In this document: one piece after another, positions 1-14,728 of the stretch
Numbering within the stretch: the first letter of the stretch is position 1
Layout: the number at the start of each line of letters is the position of its first letter
Origin: Parageobacillus thermantarcticus
GTDB taxonomy: Bacteria > Bacillota > Bacilli > Bacillales > Anoxybacillaceae
Reading direction: 5' to 3'
NCBI RefSeq assembly: GCF_900111865.1
Contig: NZ_FOJS01000012.1
Coordinates: forward strand, 1-64,000
DNA: 64,000 nt
Notes under the pieces: model-generated
What the model was told of the DNA's origin: nothing
Seen by the model: the letters and a program-made list of their open reading frames with translations, nothing else
Databases searched by the model: none
Translations under genes and position numbers: made by a program

Positions 1-386
1 GTCGTGTAAGGGAGTTTTAGCATACGAGCCACCGCCTGAATGGATGTTCCAATGCAAGATTGCGCCACCCATTGTTGAAAGGCGTCCGTTGCCACACTTC
101 GAGGGGAGATCCCTGGATAAGAGGTGCTGAATGTCATGCCACAAGTGCAACAACGTCTCCGTTCCACTGGGAGTTCAATCCAAAAAACCCCGATCCGTTG
201 GGCATAGCCATGCATCCATTGCTTCTTTTTTCGGGTCATTTTTGTTGTGCGTTGCAAGCAGACAGGACATAACGGACATTGTTCGGGAAGAGAAAGTTCG
301 AAAATCCAGCGTTCTCCTTCTTTTCGTTCCTTTTCAATCAAAACATCTGGCAAATCGATAAGTTCTTTGATAAACTGAGAGTACAT
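1..386 (-). CDS. ISL3-family transposase, N-terminal part (truncated by window edge)
   Basis: An open frame runs from ATG at 386 to the window edge, about 128 codons with no stop. The start is supported by GGAGG at 396-400, 9 nt upstream. The N-terminus carries a zinc-finger-like set of cysteines: CPLCPVC at about residues 37-43 and CCTCG at about 79-83. A helix-turn-helix-like stretch with GTSIQAVARMLKL follows near the cut. This is the arrangement of ISL3 transposases; the DDE catalytic domain would lie outside the window. The frame is undisturbed as far as it can be seen, so the element may be intact. Confidence 0.8.
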   Translation of the reverse strand, partial: MYSQFIKELIDLPDVLIEKERKEGERWIFELSLPEQCPLCPVCLQRTTKMTRKKKQWMHGYAQRIGVFWIELPVERRRCCTCGMTFSTSYPGISPRSVATDAFQQWVAQSCIGTSIQAVARMLKLPYT

Positions 387-444
387 GCGAATTTTCCTCC
401 AATGGTTTGGTTTGGTCACCTTTACCATACAGGAAAATTCGCAT
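385..444 (-). promoter_or_regulatory. Start-codon hairpin of the ISL3 transposase
   Basis: A 13-bp perfect inverted repeat (385-397 and 432-444, arm atgcgaattttcc) is separated by 34 nt. In minus-strand RNA the downstream arm covers two bases of the AUG and part of the Shine-Dalgarno region. Insertion sequences such as IS10 and IS50 use such hairpins to block translation from read-through transcripts; the same role here is inferred. Confidence 0.6.
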
Positions 445-683
445 TTTTTGTACCCTCTATTTTCTTTATTTTCCTACTGCGTTCCATGTCAATATATCAA
501 GTACAACTTGTGGTGAAGAGCCATTCTTTTAATTAACTGCCTTAGTTATACTCAGACCCAAGGATTTCTTACGATTTCTATCAAAAACAATTAGTTTCTA
601 GAAAAAACTTTCGATTTCTTCCTTTTCTACCTCGGTTATAAGTTTTCAATCATTCGATACCATTTAACTAGTTCTCAATCTTA

Positions 684-712
684 TTGACTACTAATTGGAC
701 ATATATTATAAA
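684..712 (+). promoter_or_regulatory. Candidate sigma-A promoter before the IS630 remnant
   Basis: TTGACT at 684-689 and TATAAA at 707-712 are separated by 17 bp, on the strand of the remnant at 795. The surrounding 523-780 stretch is AT-rich and holds no other recognisable feature. Confidence 0.35.
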
Positions 713-794
713 TCAAACTTGATTCCTTAACATGTTTAAAGACAATCCTATCTGTCTATGCTGCTTCTAACTAAGATACAAGGAGCGGATCAAG

Positions 795-1107
795 ATGAGA
801 AAAAGAAAAACATTGCAAATCACCAATCATCATGGCTGGGCGGTAGAGCGTCTCCAAGCTTTCGAACGTACTCCAAAAAATGCAAATATGGCGAACCAAG
901 TTGTTGCGATTCGTCTTGTGATGCAGGAAATATATGGGGATAAAAGTGGCTAAACTTCTAAATCTTTATCGCCAGTCGGTTTCTGCTTATGTCCAAAAAT
1001 TCAATGAAGGCGACAGGATTCGGAGAAATTCAATCCGAACCATTCCGATACTAGTAACGCCAGCCCCAAAAAACAAACCGATTGGCCGACTCCTGTATCC
1101 GCCTTAA
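795..1107 (+). pseudogene. IS630-type transposase fragment, frameshifted
   Basis: ATG at 795 follows AGGAGCGG at 781-788 and opens a 52-codon frame ending at TAA 951-953. Its C-terminal part, VVAIRLVMQEIYGDKS, leads in a second frame (946-1107) into VAKLLNLYRQSVSAYVQKF. Joined across the shift they give a helix-turn-helix of the type found at the N-terminus of IS630/Tc1-like transposases. After about residue 75 the similarity ends and no catalytic domain is present, so this is a decayed remnant. Bases 523-794 and 1108-1274 hold nothing else that I can support. Confidence 0.55.
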
Positions 1108-1274
1108 TATATGCTTGTTCGTATAACCATTCCTCATTTAACACCTAAACGGTAATCGCGTCCTCCATATATGATATATTCGAAAACCGCGGAAAAGACA
1201 TTACCATCCTCTCCTCATCGCTTCTATCTTTTCCATTTTACCGGCTGCTTCCAGAAAAATGAAGCAATATCATG

Positions 1275-1301
1275 AAAAAGAGCGCATAGTCCGATGCGCT
1301 C
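1275..1301 (-). terminator. Terminator of the pyr operon
   Basis: An 8-bp perfect stem (GAGCGCAT at 1280-1287 and ATGCGCTC at 1294-1301) with a 6-nt loop is followed on the minus strand by five T residues. It lies just behind the pyrE stop. Confidence 0.85.
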
Positions 1302-1320
1302 CTTTTCGCTTGCATTGATT

Positions 1321-1940
1321 TTATTTCCCCCACTCTTCCGGGTTTTCCCGCCACTTGCGCAATGTCACGAGATCTTGTTCTGTCACGACTCCTAGTCCGA
1401 CTGCGATTTCGATGAGCGTGTCGTAGTCCGTCAGTGTATGCACTTCCACCTTATTTTCCGCAAACGCTTGTTTGGCTTTTTCCAATCCATACGTAAAAAT
1501 GGCGGCGACGCCGAGCACCTCGCAGCCCGCTTCCTTCAAGGCGCGCACTGCATTGAGCGAGCTGCCGCCGGTCGAGATCAGGTCTTCGATGACGACGACG
1601 CGCTGGCCCGGTTCGGCTTTTCCTTCGATTTGTTTCCCTTTCCCGTGCGCTTTCGCTTGGCTGCGCACGTAGCACATCGGCAAGTTCATGCGCTCGCTCA
1701 CCCAAGCGGCGTGCGGAATTCCCGCCGTTGCCGTGCCGGCAATCGCTTCGACATTGGAAAAATGCGTGCGAATGAGTTCCACAAGCCCGTCGGCAATCGC
1801 GCTGCGTACGTTTGGATACGCAAGTGTCAGCCGGTTGTCACAGTAAATCGGTGATTTCAATCCAGACGACCATGTGAACGGTTCATTTGGCTCTAACGAT
1901 ACCGCGCCAATGCGGAGCAAATGTGTGGCGATTTCTTTGT

Positions 1941-1944
<4 letters not shown>
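1321..1944 (-). CDS. pyrE: Orotate phosphoribosyltransferase
   Basis: Encodes 207 aa. The enzyme joins orotate and PRPP to give orotidine 5'-phosphate, the fifth step of UMP synthesis, in the cytoplasm. The PRPP-binding motif [14 protein letters not shown] is present at about residues 115-128. The N-terminal segment [18 protein letters not shown] is typical of the bacterial PyrE family. The start ATG overlaps the pyrF stop (ATGA, 1941-1944), so translation is probably coupled to pyrF. It is the last gene of the operon and is followed directly by a strong terminator. Confidence 0.97.
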
Positions 1945-4339
<2,395 letters not shown>

Positions 4340-4340
<1 letters not shown>

Positions 4341-7300
4341 TATGCGCGCACCATCCTTTGCGTCATCGCCGTTGTCGAAAACGTCATCGATTCGATTACT
4401 TGCAGCATCGCCCGCGCTGTATCGAGCGATGTCAAGCATGGAATGCCGTTTTCCACCGCTTCGCGACGGATGCGGAAGCCGTCGCTTTCCGGCTGTTTTC
4501 CTTTTGTGAGCGTGTTGATGACGACTTGCACTTTTCCTTGGCGAATGACATCCAAAATGTTTGGCGATGCAGAACGGATTTTATTGACGACGGTTACCGG
4601 GATGTCCGCCGCTTTTAACACTTCCGCCGTGCCGCTTGTCGCGAGCAGCTGATAGCCGATTTCGTAGAAACGTCTGGCAATTTCCACCGCGTCTTCTTTA
4701 TCTTTATCGGCGACGGTCAATAAAACGGCACCGTGCGGGCGAATATGAATGCCTGAAGCGACGAGCCCTTTATAGAGCGCTTTTTCAAAGGTGATGTCTT
4801 TGCCGATCACTTCGCCGGTCGACTTCATTTCCGGGCCGAGCGAAATGTCGACATTGCGCAGTTTGGCGAACGAGAAGACCGGCACTTTTACGTACACGCC
4901 TTCGCTTTCTTGGCGTAGGCCTGTTTCATAGCCAAGGTCCGCGAGCTTTGCGCCTAAAATGACTTTCGTCGCGATGTTTGCCATCGGCACGCCGGTAATT
5001 TTACTTAAAAACGGCACCGTGCGGCTCGAACGCGGATTGACTTCAAGCACGTACACTTCGTCTTGATACATGACAAATTGAATGTTCAGCAAACCGACAA
5101 TGCGCAACCCTTTTGCTAGTTTAATCGTGTAATCGACGATTTTTCGCTTGATCTTATCGGTTAACGTTTGCGGCGGATAAACGGCGATCGAATCGCCCGA
5201 ATGCACTCCGGCCCGCTCGATATGTTCCATAATTCCCGGAATCAGCACCGCTTCTCCGTCAGAAACCGCGTCGACTTCGATTTCTTTTCCGATCAAATAG
5301 CGGTCGATGAGCACCGGATGTTGCGGATTGACTTTGACGGCATGCTCCATGTAGTGCAATAGCTCTTTTTCCTGATACACGATTTCCATCGCGCGGCCGC
5401 CGAGAACGTACGACGGGCGGACGAGCACCGGATAGCCGATTTCCTTGGCAATCCGCACCGCTTCCTCAACAGAGAAAGCTGTTTTTCCTTGCGGCTTTGG
5501 AATGCCTAAATCCGATAATGCTTGTTCAAATTTATCGCGGTCTTCGGCGCGGTCTAAGTCTTCAAGCGACGTTCCTAAAATGCGGACGCCGCGCGCCGCT
5601 AATTCCGCCGCCAAGTTGATCGCCGTCTGGCCGCCAAATTGCACGATCACTCCGACCGGCTTTTCTAGGTCAATAACATGCATCACATCTTCAATCGTAA
5701 GCGGCTCGAAATACAACTTATCGGATGTGCTAAAATCGGTCGACACCGTTTCCGGGTTGTTGTTAATAATAATCGCTTCATAGCCCGCTTCTTTAATCGC
5801 CCAGACGGAATGAACGGTCGCGTAATCGAATTCAATGCCTTGCCCGATGCGAATCGGTCCCGAACCGAGCACCACAACGCTTTCGCGGGCGGTGACGACC
5901 GATTCGTTTTCCTCTTCGTACGTGCTGTAGTAATACGGCGTTTCTGATTCAAATTCCGCCGCACACGTATCGACCATTTTATATACAGGAACGATTCCTG
6001 CTTGTTTGCGCATCTCATAAACGTCGCGCTCGCTAATGTTCCAAAGCTTGGCGATCGCCGCATCGGAAAAGCCTATTTTTTTTGCTTTCCGCAACACCTC
6101 GATGTCTCCGATATGATCACGGATGACGGTTTCATAACGAACGATGTTTTCCATTTTTGTTAAGAAAAAGCGGTCAATTTGGCTCCATTCGTGAATTTGC
6201 TCGACGGTAAAGCCGCGGCGCAGCGCCTCGGCGATATAGAAGAGGCGCTCATCTCCCGCTTTGCGTATCCGCTTTTCGATGACTTCATTGGTGATGTTTT
6301 CCGCATCCTTAAGTTCAAGATGGTAAACGCCCGTCTCTAAAGAACGCACCGCTTTTAACAGCGATTCCTCGAACGTTCGGCCGATCGCCATCACTTCGCC
6401 TGTCGCTTTCATTTGCGTGCCGAGGCGGCGATTCGCCGATTCAAATTTATCGAATGGAAAGCGCGGAATTTTTGTCACAACGTAATCGAGCGCTGGTTCA
6501 AAGCAAGCGTACGTTTTGCCCGTAACCGGGTTGATCATTTCATCCAGCGTTAAGCCGACGGCAATTTTCGCGGCAAGCTTGGCGATCGGGTAGCCGGTCG
6601 CTTTTGATGCAAGCGCCGATGAGCGGCTGACACGCGGGTTGACTTCGATGACATAATAATGAAAGCTATGCGGATCAAGCGCAAGCTGCACGTTGCAGCC
6701 GCCTTCAATGCCAAGCGCGCGAATAATGCGGAGCGATGCGTTGCGCAATAATTGATATTCACGGTCGCTTAACGTCTGGCTTGGGGCGACGACGATCGAA
6801 TCGCCCGTATGGATGCCGACCGGGTCAATATTTTCCATGTTGCAGACGACGATCGCGTTATCGTTGGCGTCACGCATCACTTCATATTCGATTTCTTTAT
6901 AACCGGCGATGCTTTTTTCTAATAAACATTGATGCACTGGGCTTAGTTTTAATCCTGTCGAAACGATATCGATCAGCTCTTCTTCGTTCGTGCAAATGCC
7001 GCCGCCCGTGCCGCCGAGCGTAAACGCCGGACGGACGATGACCGGATAGCCGACTTTTTCGACAAAAGCGTATGCTTCTTCCAAGCTATGAATAATTTCG
7101 CTTTCTGGAACCGGTTCGCCGAGTTCGTTCATAAGCGCGCGGAATTGTTCGCGGTCTTCCGCTTTTTCAATCGCCTCGAGCTTCGTTCCTAATATTTCCA
7201 CGCCACATTCCGCGAGCACCCCCGCTTTGGCAAGCTCGACCGCCAAGTTTAATCCCGTCTGCCCGCCAAGCGTCGGCAAAATCGCGTCAGGACGTTCTTT

Positions 7301-7537
7301 GCGGATAATGCGGGAAACAAATTCAAACGTAAGCGGCTCCATATACACTTTGTCGGCAATTTCCGTATCGGTCATGATCGTCGCTGGATTGGAGTTTACT
7401 AAAATGACTTTGTACCCTTCCTCTTTTAGCGCCAAACACGCCTGCGTCCCTGCATAATCAAACTCCGCCGCTTGGCCGATGACAATCGGGCCGGAACCGA
7501 TCACTAAAATCGTTTCGATATCTTGGCGTTTAGGCAT
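4340..7537 (-). CDS. pyrAB: Carbamoyl-phosphate synthase, large subunit (pyrimidine-specific)
   Basis: Encodes 1065 aa and makes carbamoyl phosphate from bicarbonate, two ATP and ammonia delivered by the small subunit. Two homologous halves are visible, beginning with [13 protein letters not shown] near residue 10 and [16 protein letters not shown] near residue 555, each followed by an ATP-grasp domain. The C-terminal MGS-like allosteric domain ([11 protein letters not shown]) is present. It overlaps the small-subunit gene by 8 nt and pyrK by 1 nt. Its place inside the PyrR-controlled operon identifies it as the pyrimidine rather than the arginine isoenzyme. Confidence 0.98.
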
Positions 7538-8624
7538 GGACGATTTCCCCTTCCTTTTTAAACTCGCGAATCATCGCAATAAACTCGTCAAACAGAGAGT
7601 TGGCGTCCTCAGGACCAGGTGATGCTTCCGGATGGTACTGGACTGTAAACGCCGGATAATCTAAATGGCGCAATCCTTCGATCGTGCCATCGTTTAATGC
7701 AATATGCGTTATTTCCAATCTTGTGTTGCATAGTGATTCTTTTTTGACAGTATAGCCGTGGTTTTGCGAAGTGATCGCGACTTTTCCCGTCGCCAAATGC
7801 TTGACGGGATGGTTCGAACCGCGATGGCCGAACTTCATTTTTTCCGTATCGGCGCCGCAAGCAAGTGCAAACAGCTGATGGCCGAGGCAGATGCCAAAAA
7901 GCGGCACTTTGCCAAGAATCCCGCCAATCATTTTTATCGCTTCCGGCACATCTTTCGGGTCGCCGGGACCGTTGGATAACATTACTCCGTCCGGATGCAA
8001 GCGAAGCACGTCTTCAGCCGTCGCGTTGTATGGAAGCACAATGACATCGCAATTTCGTTTATTTAATTCACGCAAAATGCCATGTTTCATGCCGAAGTCA
8101 ACAAGGACGACGCGGTAGCCCCGCCCCGGGCTCGGATACGCGCTTTTCGTTGAAACGCGCTTCACTTGATCTCTCGGCAATTCTGTCGCTTTCAAATATT
8201 CGGCAACTTCTCGCACGCTGACATCCAAGTCGCAAATCATTCCTTTCAGCGTCCCGTATTGGCGGATAATCCGCGTTAATTTTCGCGTGTCGATCCCTGC
8301 CAAACCAGGAATCTTTTTTTCTTTTAAATATTCGTCAAGCGTCATTTCGTTGCGCCAATTCGATGGCACGTCGCACACTTCTTTGACAATGAAGCCGTGA
8401 ATATGCGGTTCAATCGATTCAAAATCGTCGCGGTTAATGCCGTAGTTGCCGATGAGCGGATACGTCATCGTCACAATTTGTCCGCAATACGAAGGATCTG
8501 TTAAAATTTCTTGATACCCGGTCATTCCCGTGTTAAACACTACTTCACCAACCGTTTTTTCCGTGCTGCCAAACGCTTCTCCGATAAAAAACGAACCGTC
8601 TTCCAATACAAGCTGCCGTTTCAT
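7530..8624 (-). CDS. pyrAA: Carbamoyl-phosphate synthase, small (glutaminase) subunit
   Basis: Encodes 364 aa. It hydrolyses glutamine and channels ammonia to PyrAB. The class I glutamine amidotransferase domain has the nucleophile motif [10 protein letters not shown] (Cys) and the partner [11 protein letters not shown] (His, Glu). The start at 8624 ([10 protein letters not shown]) is preceded by a purine-rich AAAGGAAG; longer in-frame openings overlap pyrC and are not conserved. The pyrC stop lies 2 nt upstream. Confidence 0.97.
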   Translation of the reverse strand: MKRQLVLEDGSFFIGEAFGSTEKTVGEVVFNTGMTGYQEILTDPSYCGQIVTMTYPLIGNYGINRDDFESIEPHIHGFIVKEVCDVPSNWRNEMTLDEYLKEKKIPGLAGIDTRKLTRIIRQYGTLKGMICDLDVSVREVAEYLKATELPRDQVKRVSTKSAYPSPGRGYRVVLVDFGMKHGILRELNKRNCDVIVLPYNATAEDVLRLHPDGVMLSNGPGDPKDVPEAIKMIGGILGKVPLFGICLGHQLFALACGADTEKMKFGHRGSNHPVKHLATGKVAITSQNHGYTVKKESLCNTRLEITHIALNDGTIEGLRHLDYPAFTVQYHPEASPGPEDANSLFDEFIAMIREFKKEGEIVHA

Positions 8625-8626
8625 TC

Positions 8627-10960
<2,334 letters not shown>

Positions 10961-10974
10961 ATTAAAAGGTGCAA

Positions 10975-12282
10975 TTATGCGACATGATCGTTGCTGTTTT
11001 CTGCTTTCATTTCAAACATATTTTCGTTGATTTGCGGACGCCCCGGTAAAATAAGGTTTAAGACGACGCCGCAAATCGCCGCAAACGCCATGCCTTGAAT
11101 TTGGAATTGCTCTGTCACTTTCAACACCGCGCCGCCGATGCCAATGACTAAAATAACCGAAGAGATGACTAAGTTGCGTTTGTCCCCAAAATCGATGCGG
11201 CTGTCGACAAGCATGCGCAAGCCGGATGAGGCGATAATTCCGAACAGCAAAATCGACACGCCGCCCATCACCGGAGTCGGAATCGAGCTGATCAGCGCGG
11301 TCACTTTGCCGATAAATCCAAAGATGATGGCGATCACCGCCGCGCCTGCCAGCACGTAGACGCTATAAACTCGCGTAATCGCCAACACGCCGATGTTCTC
11401 GCCGTACGTTGTCTTCGGCGGCCCGCCGATCAGCGCGGAAATCATCGTCGCAGTGCCGTCTCCTAAAATCGAACGATGCAAACCCGGCTTTTGAATAAGA
11501 TCGCGCCCGACGACTTTGCTCAACACAAGCTGGTGGCCGATATGTTCAGATAGCGTCACGACCGCCACCGGCACCATCAGCATGACAATATCCCATGTGA
11601 CATGCACCGGATAATCGACAAATGGCAGGAGAAAGTCCGGCATTTCAAACCATTTTGCTTTCGCGACTTTCGAGAAATCAACAACCCCGACGATCAGCGC
11701 GTACACATACCCGACGATAATCCCTGCTAGCACCGGAACTAAACTGAGCATGCCGCGCAAAAACACCGAGCAAACGATCGTTGCCACGAGCGTGACAAGC
11801 GCGACCGAAAAATGTGTGAAACTGTACTTGCCATCTGGACCGTTCATCGCCATGCCAACGGCTGTATTCGCCAGCCCAAGGCCGATCACAATGATGACCG
11901 GTCCGACGACAACCGGCGGCAGCAGCTTCATAATCCAGCGGTAACCGGCTTTTTTAATGACAAGCGCGACAATGCCGTAAACAAGCCCCGCCAAAAAGCT
12001 GCCGATCATCGCCGCTCCCGGTCCTCCCGCCGTTTTCGCCGCAATAATCGGAGCGATGAAAGCGAAGGAAGAACCGAGGTACGCAGGAACTTGCCATTTA
12101 GTGATAGCGAGAAAAGCAAGCGTTCCAAGCCCGCTGGAAATGAGGGCGATCGACGGGCTTAATCCGACTAAATAAGGCACTAAAATCGTCGCCCCGAACA
12201 TAGCGAACAAATGCTGTAAACTGAGGGTGAGCCATTGCGCCGGCGACGGCCGGTCTTGAATATCTAATATAGGTTTGTTCAT
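10975..12282 (-). CDS. pyrP: Uracil permease (uracil:H+ symporter)
   Basis: Encodes 435 aa, the length of B. subtilis PyrP. It is an integral membrane protein of the nucleobase:cation symporter-2 family with many hydrophobic segments. The family region around GGPPKTTYGENIGVLAITRV is present at about residue 280. It imports uracil, and its expression falls when UMP is high. The start at 12282 has AAAGGAG 9 nt upstream. The gene is flanked by PyrR attenuators on both sides. Confidence 0.96.
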   Translation of the reverse strand: MNKPILDIQDRPSPAQWLTLSLQHLFAMFGATILVPYLVGLSPSIALISSGLGTLAFLAITKWQVPAYLGSSFAFIAPIIAAKTAGGPGAAMIGSFLAGLVYGIVALVIKKAGYRWIMKLLPPVVVGPVIIVIGLGLANTAVGMAMNGPDGKYSFTHFSVALVTLVATIVCSVFLRGMLSLVPVLAGIIVGYVYALIVGVVDFSKVAKAKWFEMPDFLLPFVDYPVHVTWDIVMLMVPVAVVTLSEHIGHQLVLSKVVGRDLIQKPGLHRSILGDGTATMISALIGGPPKTTYGENIGVLAITRVYSVYVLAGAAVIAIIFGFIGKVTALISSIPTPVMGGVSILLFGIIASSGLRMLVDSRIDFGDKRNLVISSVILVIGIGGAVLKVTEQFQIQGMAFAAICGVVLNLILPGRPQINENMFEMKAENSNDHVA

Positions 12283-12309
12283 CGTCAAAAACTCCTTTCC
12301 GATTAGCAT

Positions 12310-12400
12310 AAAAAACCTCTTTGCCCTCGAGGGTGCAAAGAGGTACAGAGATAGTCCAAGCCTATCTTTCTGTCCCTTTTGCAGCCTCTCGGGACTGCAC
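12310..12400 (-). promoter_or_regulatory. PyrR attenuator 2 (pyrR-pyrP intergenic)
   Basis: The loop AGTCCCGAGAGGCT at 12383-12396 matches the PyrR consensus exactly. The terminator stem ACCTCTTTGC/GCAAAGAGGT (12315-12324 and 12335-12344) is followed by a T run. The upstream stem bases alternate between antiterminator and anti-antiterminator forms. Confidence 0.9.
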
Positions 12401-12416
12401 TTAAAAGGGAGTGTGT

Positions 12417-12962
<546 letters not shown>

Positions 12963-12972
12963 TCACCTCCAT

Positions 12973-13090
12973 AAAAAATCCTCTCGCCCTTGAAGCGAGA
13001 GGAACCGTTCCATACGTGCAGAACAAGGCATGCTACGCCTTACCTAGTCTATTATATCCGACCCCTTCTCAGCCTCACAGGACTGAATTT
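12973..13090 (-). promoter_or_regulatory. PyrR attenuator 1 (5' leader of the pyr operon)
   Basis: The loop AGTCCTGTGAGGCT at 13071-13084 matches the PyrR consensus ARUCCNGNGAGGYU exactly. The terminator stem TCCTCTCGC/GCGAGAGGA (12979-12987 and 12995-13003) is followed by six T residues, immediately before the pyrR ribosome site. Confidence 0.92.
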
Positions 13091-13114
13091 AAAGGTTCTT
13101 ATTCACTTGCTCTT

Positions 13115-13143
13115 ATTGTACGTTTTCTTTTCTTCGTTGTCAA
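13115..13143 (-). promoter_or_regulatory. pyr operon promoter (sigma-A)
   Basis: On the minus strand, a perfect -35 TTGACA (13138-13143) and a -10 TACAAT (13115-13120) are separated by 17 bp. The -35 box overlaps the TGA stop of the upstream rluD-type gene (13140-13142). Transcription would start about 30 nt before the first PyrR loop. Confidence 0.9.
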
Positions 13144-14054
13144 TCACCTTTTCGCAACAATTGCAAAAGCCGCTCGAACTCAGGCGGCAACGGCGCTTCA
13201 AATTCTAAATATTCGCCTGTGCGCGGATGGTTAAACCCAAGCACTCCCGCATGTAAAGCTTGCCCGTTAATTGGCAATGTCTTTCTTGGTCCATATTGCG
13301 GGTCGCCCGCTAACGGATAGCCGATGTATTTCATATGCACGCGAATTTGATGTGTTCTTCCTGTTTCCAATTGACACTCGATAAACGTGTATTGGCGAAA
13401 ACGCTCTAACACGCGAAAATGAGTGACCGCCTCTTTTCCGTTTTCTTCTGTCACCGTCATTTTTTTTCGATCCCGTTTATCACGGCCGATCGGCGCGTCA
13501 ATCGTGCCGTAATCGTGCGGAATCACTCCGTGAACAATCGCTTTATATTTGCGCGTCACCGTTTTTTTCACAAGCTGATCGACAAGCGCCTGATGCGCCA
13601 TGTCGTTTTTGGCGACCATCAATAACCCCGATGTATCTTTGTCAATCCGATGCACAATGCCGGGCCGAAGAACGCCGTTAATGCCTGATAAATCATGGCA
13701 ATGCGCGAGCAAGGCGTTAACGAGCGTGCCGCGCATATGCCCAGGAGCCGGGTGCACGACCATGCCGCGCGGTTTATTAACAACGAGAACGTCGGCGTCC
13801 TCGTAATAAATATCTAACGGAATATTTTCCGGCTCGACATAAAGCGGCTCCGGCTCAGGAAGGCGAACGACAACGATATCGCCGGCGGAGCACTTGTAAT
13901 TGGCTTTAACATGTTGATCGTTAACGGTGACGAGCTGATCTTTAATCCACTGCTGCACTTTCGAACGCGACCAGTCTTCATTTAATGCAGCAATCACTTT
14001 ATCAATTCGTTCATTGTCGTATTCCTCATCAATATGAAATTGAACGACATCCAT
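13140..14054 (-). CDS. rluD: RluA/RluD-family 23S rRNA pseudouridine synthase (YlyB type)
   Basis: Encodes 304 aa. It has an N-terminal S4 RNA-binding domain (about 1-75) and a pseudouridine synthase domain with the catalytic motif GIVHRIDKDTSGLLMVAKND, whose first Asp is the nucleophile. It is expected to modify uridines in large-subunit rRNA; the exact sites are not shown by the sequence. The ATG overlaps the lspA stop (TGATG), so it is coupled to lspA. B. subtilis has the same order lspA-ylyB-pyrR. Confidence 0.93.
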   Translation of the reverse strand: MDVVQFHIDEEYDNERIDKVIAALNEDWSRSKVQQWIKDQLVTVNDQHVKANYKCSAGDIVVVRLPEPEPLYVEPENIPLDIYYEDADVLVVNKPRGMVVHPAPGHMRGTLVNALLAHCHDLSGINGVLRPGIVHRIDKDTSGLLMVAKNDMAHQALVDQLVKKTVTRKYKAIVHGVIPHDYGTIDAPIGRDKRDRKKMTVTEENGKEAVTHFRVLERFRQYTFIECQLETGRTHQIRVHMKYIGYPLAGDPQYGPRKTLPINGQALHAGVLGFNHPRTGEYLEFEAPLPPEFERLLQLLRKGD

Positions 14055-14518
14055 CACTGATTCTCCTTTTCTTTCGTTCCGGCAAAAAACGTTTTAATAA
14101 AGACAAGCGCCACTCCAATGCAAAGGGCGGAGTCAGCGATATTAAACACCGGAAAGCTGTATGTACCAATGTAGACATGAATAAAATCGACGACCTCTTT
14201 GCGAAAAACTCGATCAATAAAGTTGCCGAGCGCACCCCCAAGCATAAGGCCGAGAGCAATTCCATACATCCGCTCCCCGCGCGGCAACCGCTGAATATAA
14301 ATGACTAATCCGACAACAACAATGACGGTAATCAAATAAAACAGCCAAAACTGCCCTTGCAAAATCCCCCACGCCGCGCCGCGGTTGCGATGGGATGTAA
14401 TATAAAGCACATCCGAAATAATTGGAATGCTTTCACCAAGCCGCATATACTTGACAACAAGCCATTTCGTCCACTGATCGATAACGATGACAGCGAGCGC
14501 AATGATATAGTATACCAC
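14054..14518 (-). CDS. lspA: Lipoprotein signal peptidase (signal peptidase II)
   Basis: Encodes 154 aa from a GTG start at 14518, the length of B. subtilis LspA. This membrane aspartyl protease removes signal peptides from prolipoproteins after lipidation. Four transmembrane helices are seen, and the catalytic aspartates lie in [12 protein letters not shown] and [12 protein letters not shown]. The GTG is chosen because GGAGG ends 7 nt upstream and the family begins here; the open frame further upstream runs through the promoter and is not coding. Confidence 0.95.
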   Translation of the reverse strand: MVYYIIALAVIVIDQWTKWLVVKYMRLGESIPIISDVLYITSHRNRGAAWGILQGQFWLFYLITVIVVVGLVIYIQRLPRGERMYGIALGLMLGGALGNFIDRVFRKEVVDFIHVYIGTYSFPVFNIADSALCIGVALVFIKTFFAGTKEKENQ

Positions 14519-14551
14519 AACACTACCTCCACTCAACAGTATGCTTAATGA

Positions 14552-14581
14552 ATTGTAGCACAATCGGACAACGGCAGACAA
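14552..14581 (-). promoter_or_regulatory. Candidate lspA promoter (extended -10)
   Basis: -35 TTGTCT (14576-14581), an 18-bp spacer and -10 TACAAT (14552-14557) preceded by TGC, which makes an extended -10. It lies between the ileS terminator and the lspA ribosome site. Confidence 0.55.
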
Positions 14582-14682
14582 TGACGGAGCGCCAACAACT
14601 TGATGTATCCAACCGTCAATGACAAAACAGCTCGTGCGCGCCAAGGAGCACCCATTACCTTTCTCTCCGAAAATCGCGGCAT

Positions 14683-14718
14683 AAAAAACGGCGGGACTAC
14701 CAAAGTAGATAGTCCCGC
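14683..14718 (-). terminator. Terminator behind ileS
   Basis: Stem GCGGGACTA/TAGTCCCGC (14691-14699 and 14710-14718), followed on the minus strand by CG and six T residues. Confidence 0.88.
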
Positions 14719-14728
14719 ACACTATGCG

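Larger units (their letters stand above)
1..522 (-). mobile_element. ISL3-family insertion sequence, one end (continues beyond the window)
   Basis: The right boundary is set by a terminal sequence that reads, on the minus strand inward from 522, GGCTCTTCACCACAAGTTGT. This is the usual form of ISL3-family ends, which start with GG and a CTTCAC-type block. The transposase inside reads away from this end. Bases 523-530 (attctttt) would be the 8-bp target duplication expected for the family, but the partner copy lies outside the window. Family assignment rests on the end sequence plus the Cys-rich N-terminus of the transposase. Confidence 0.75.

Noticed and set aside
60-361. Two overlapping plus-strand frames at the left edge
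   Set aside because: They lie opposite the ISL3 transposase, which has cysteine motifs and a ribosome site; the plus-strand frames have neither.
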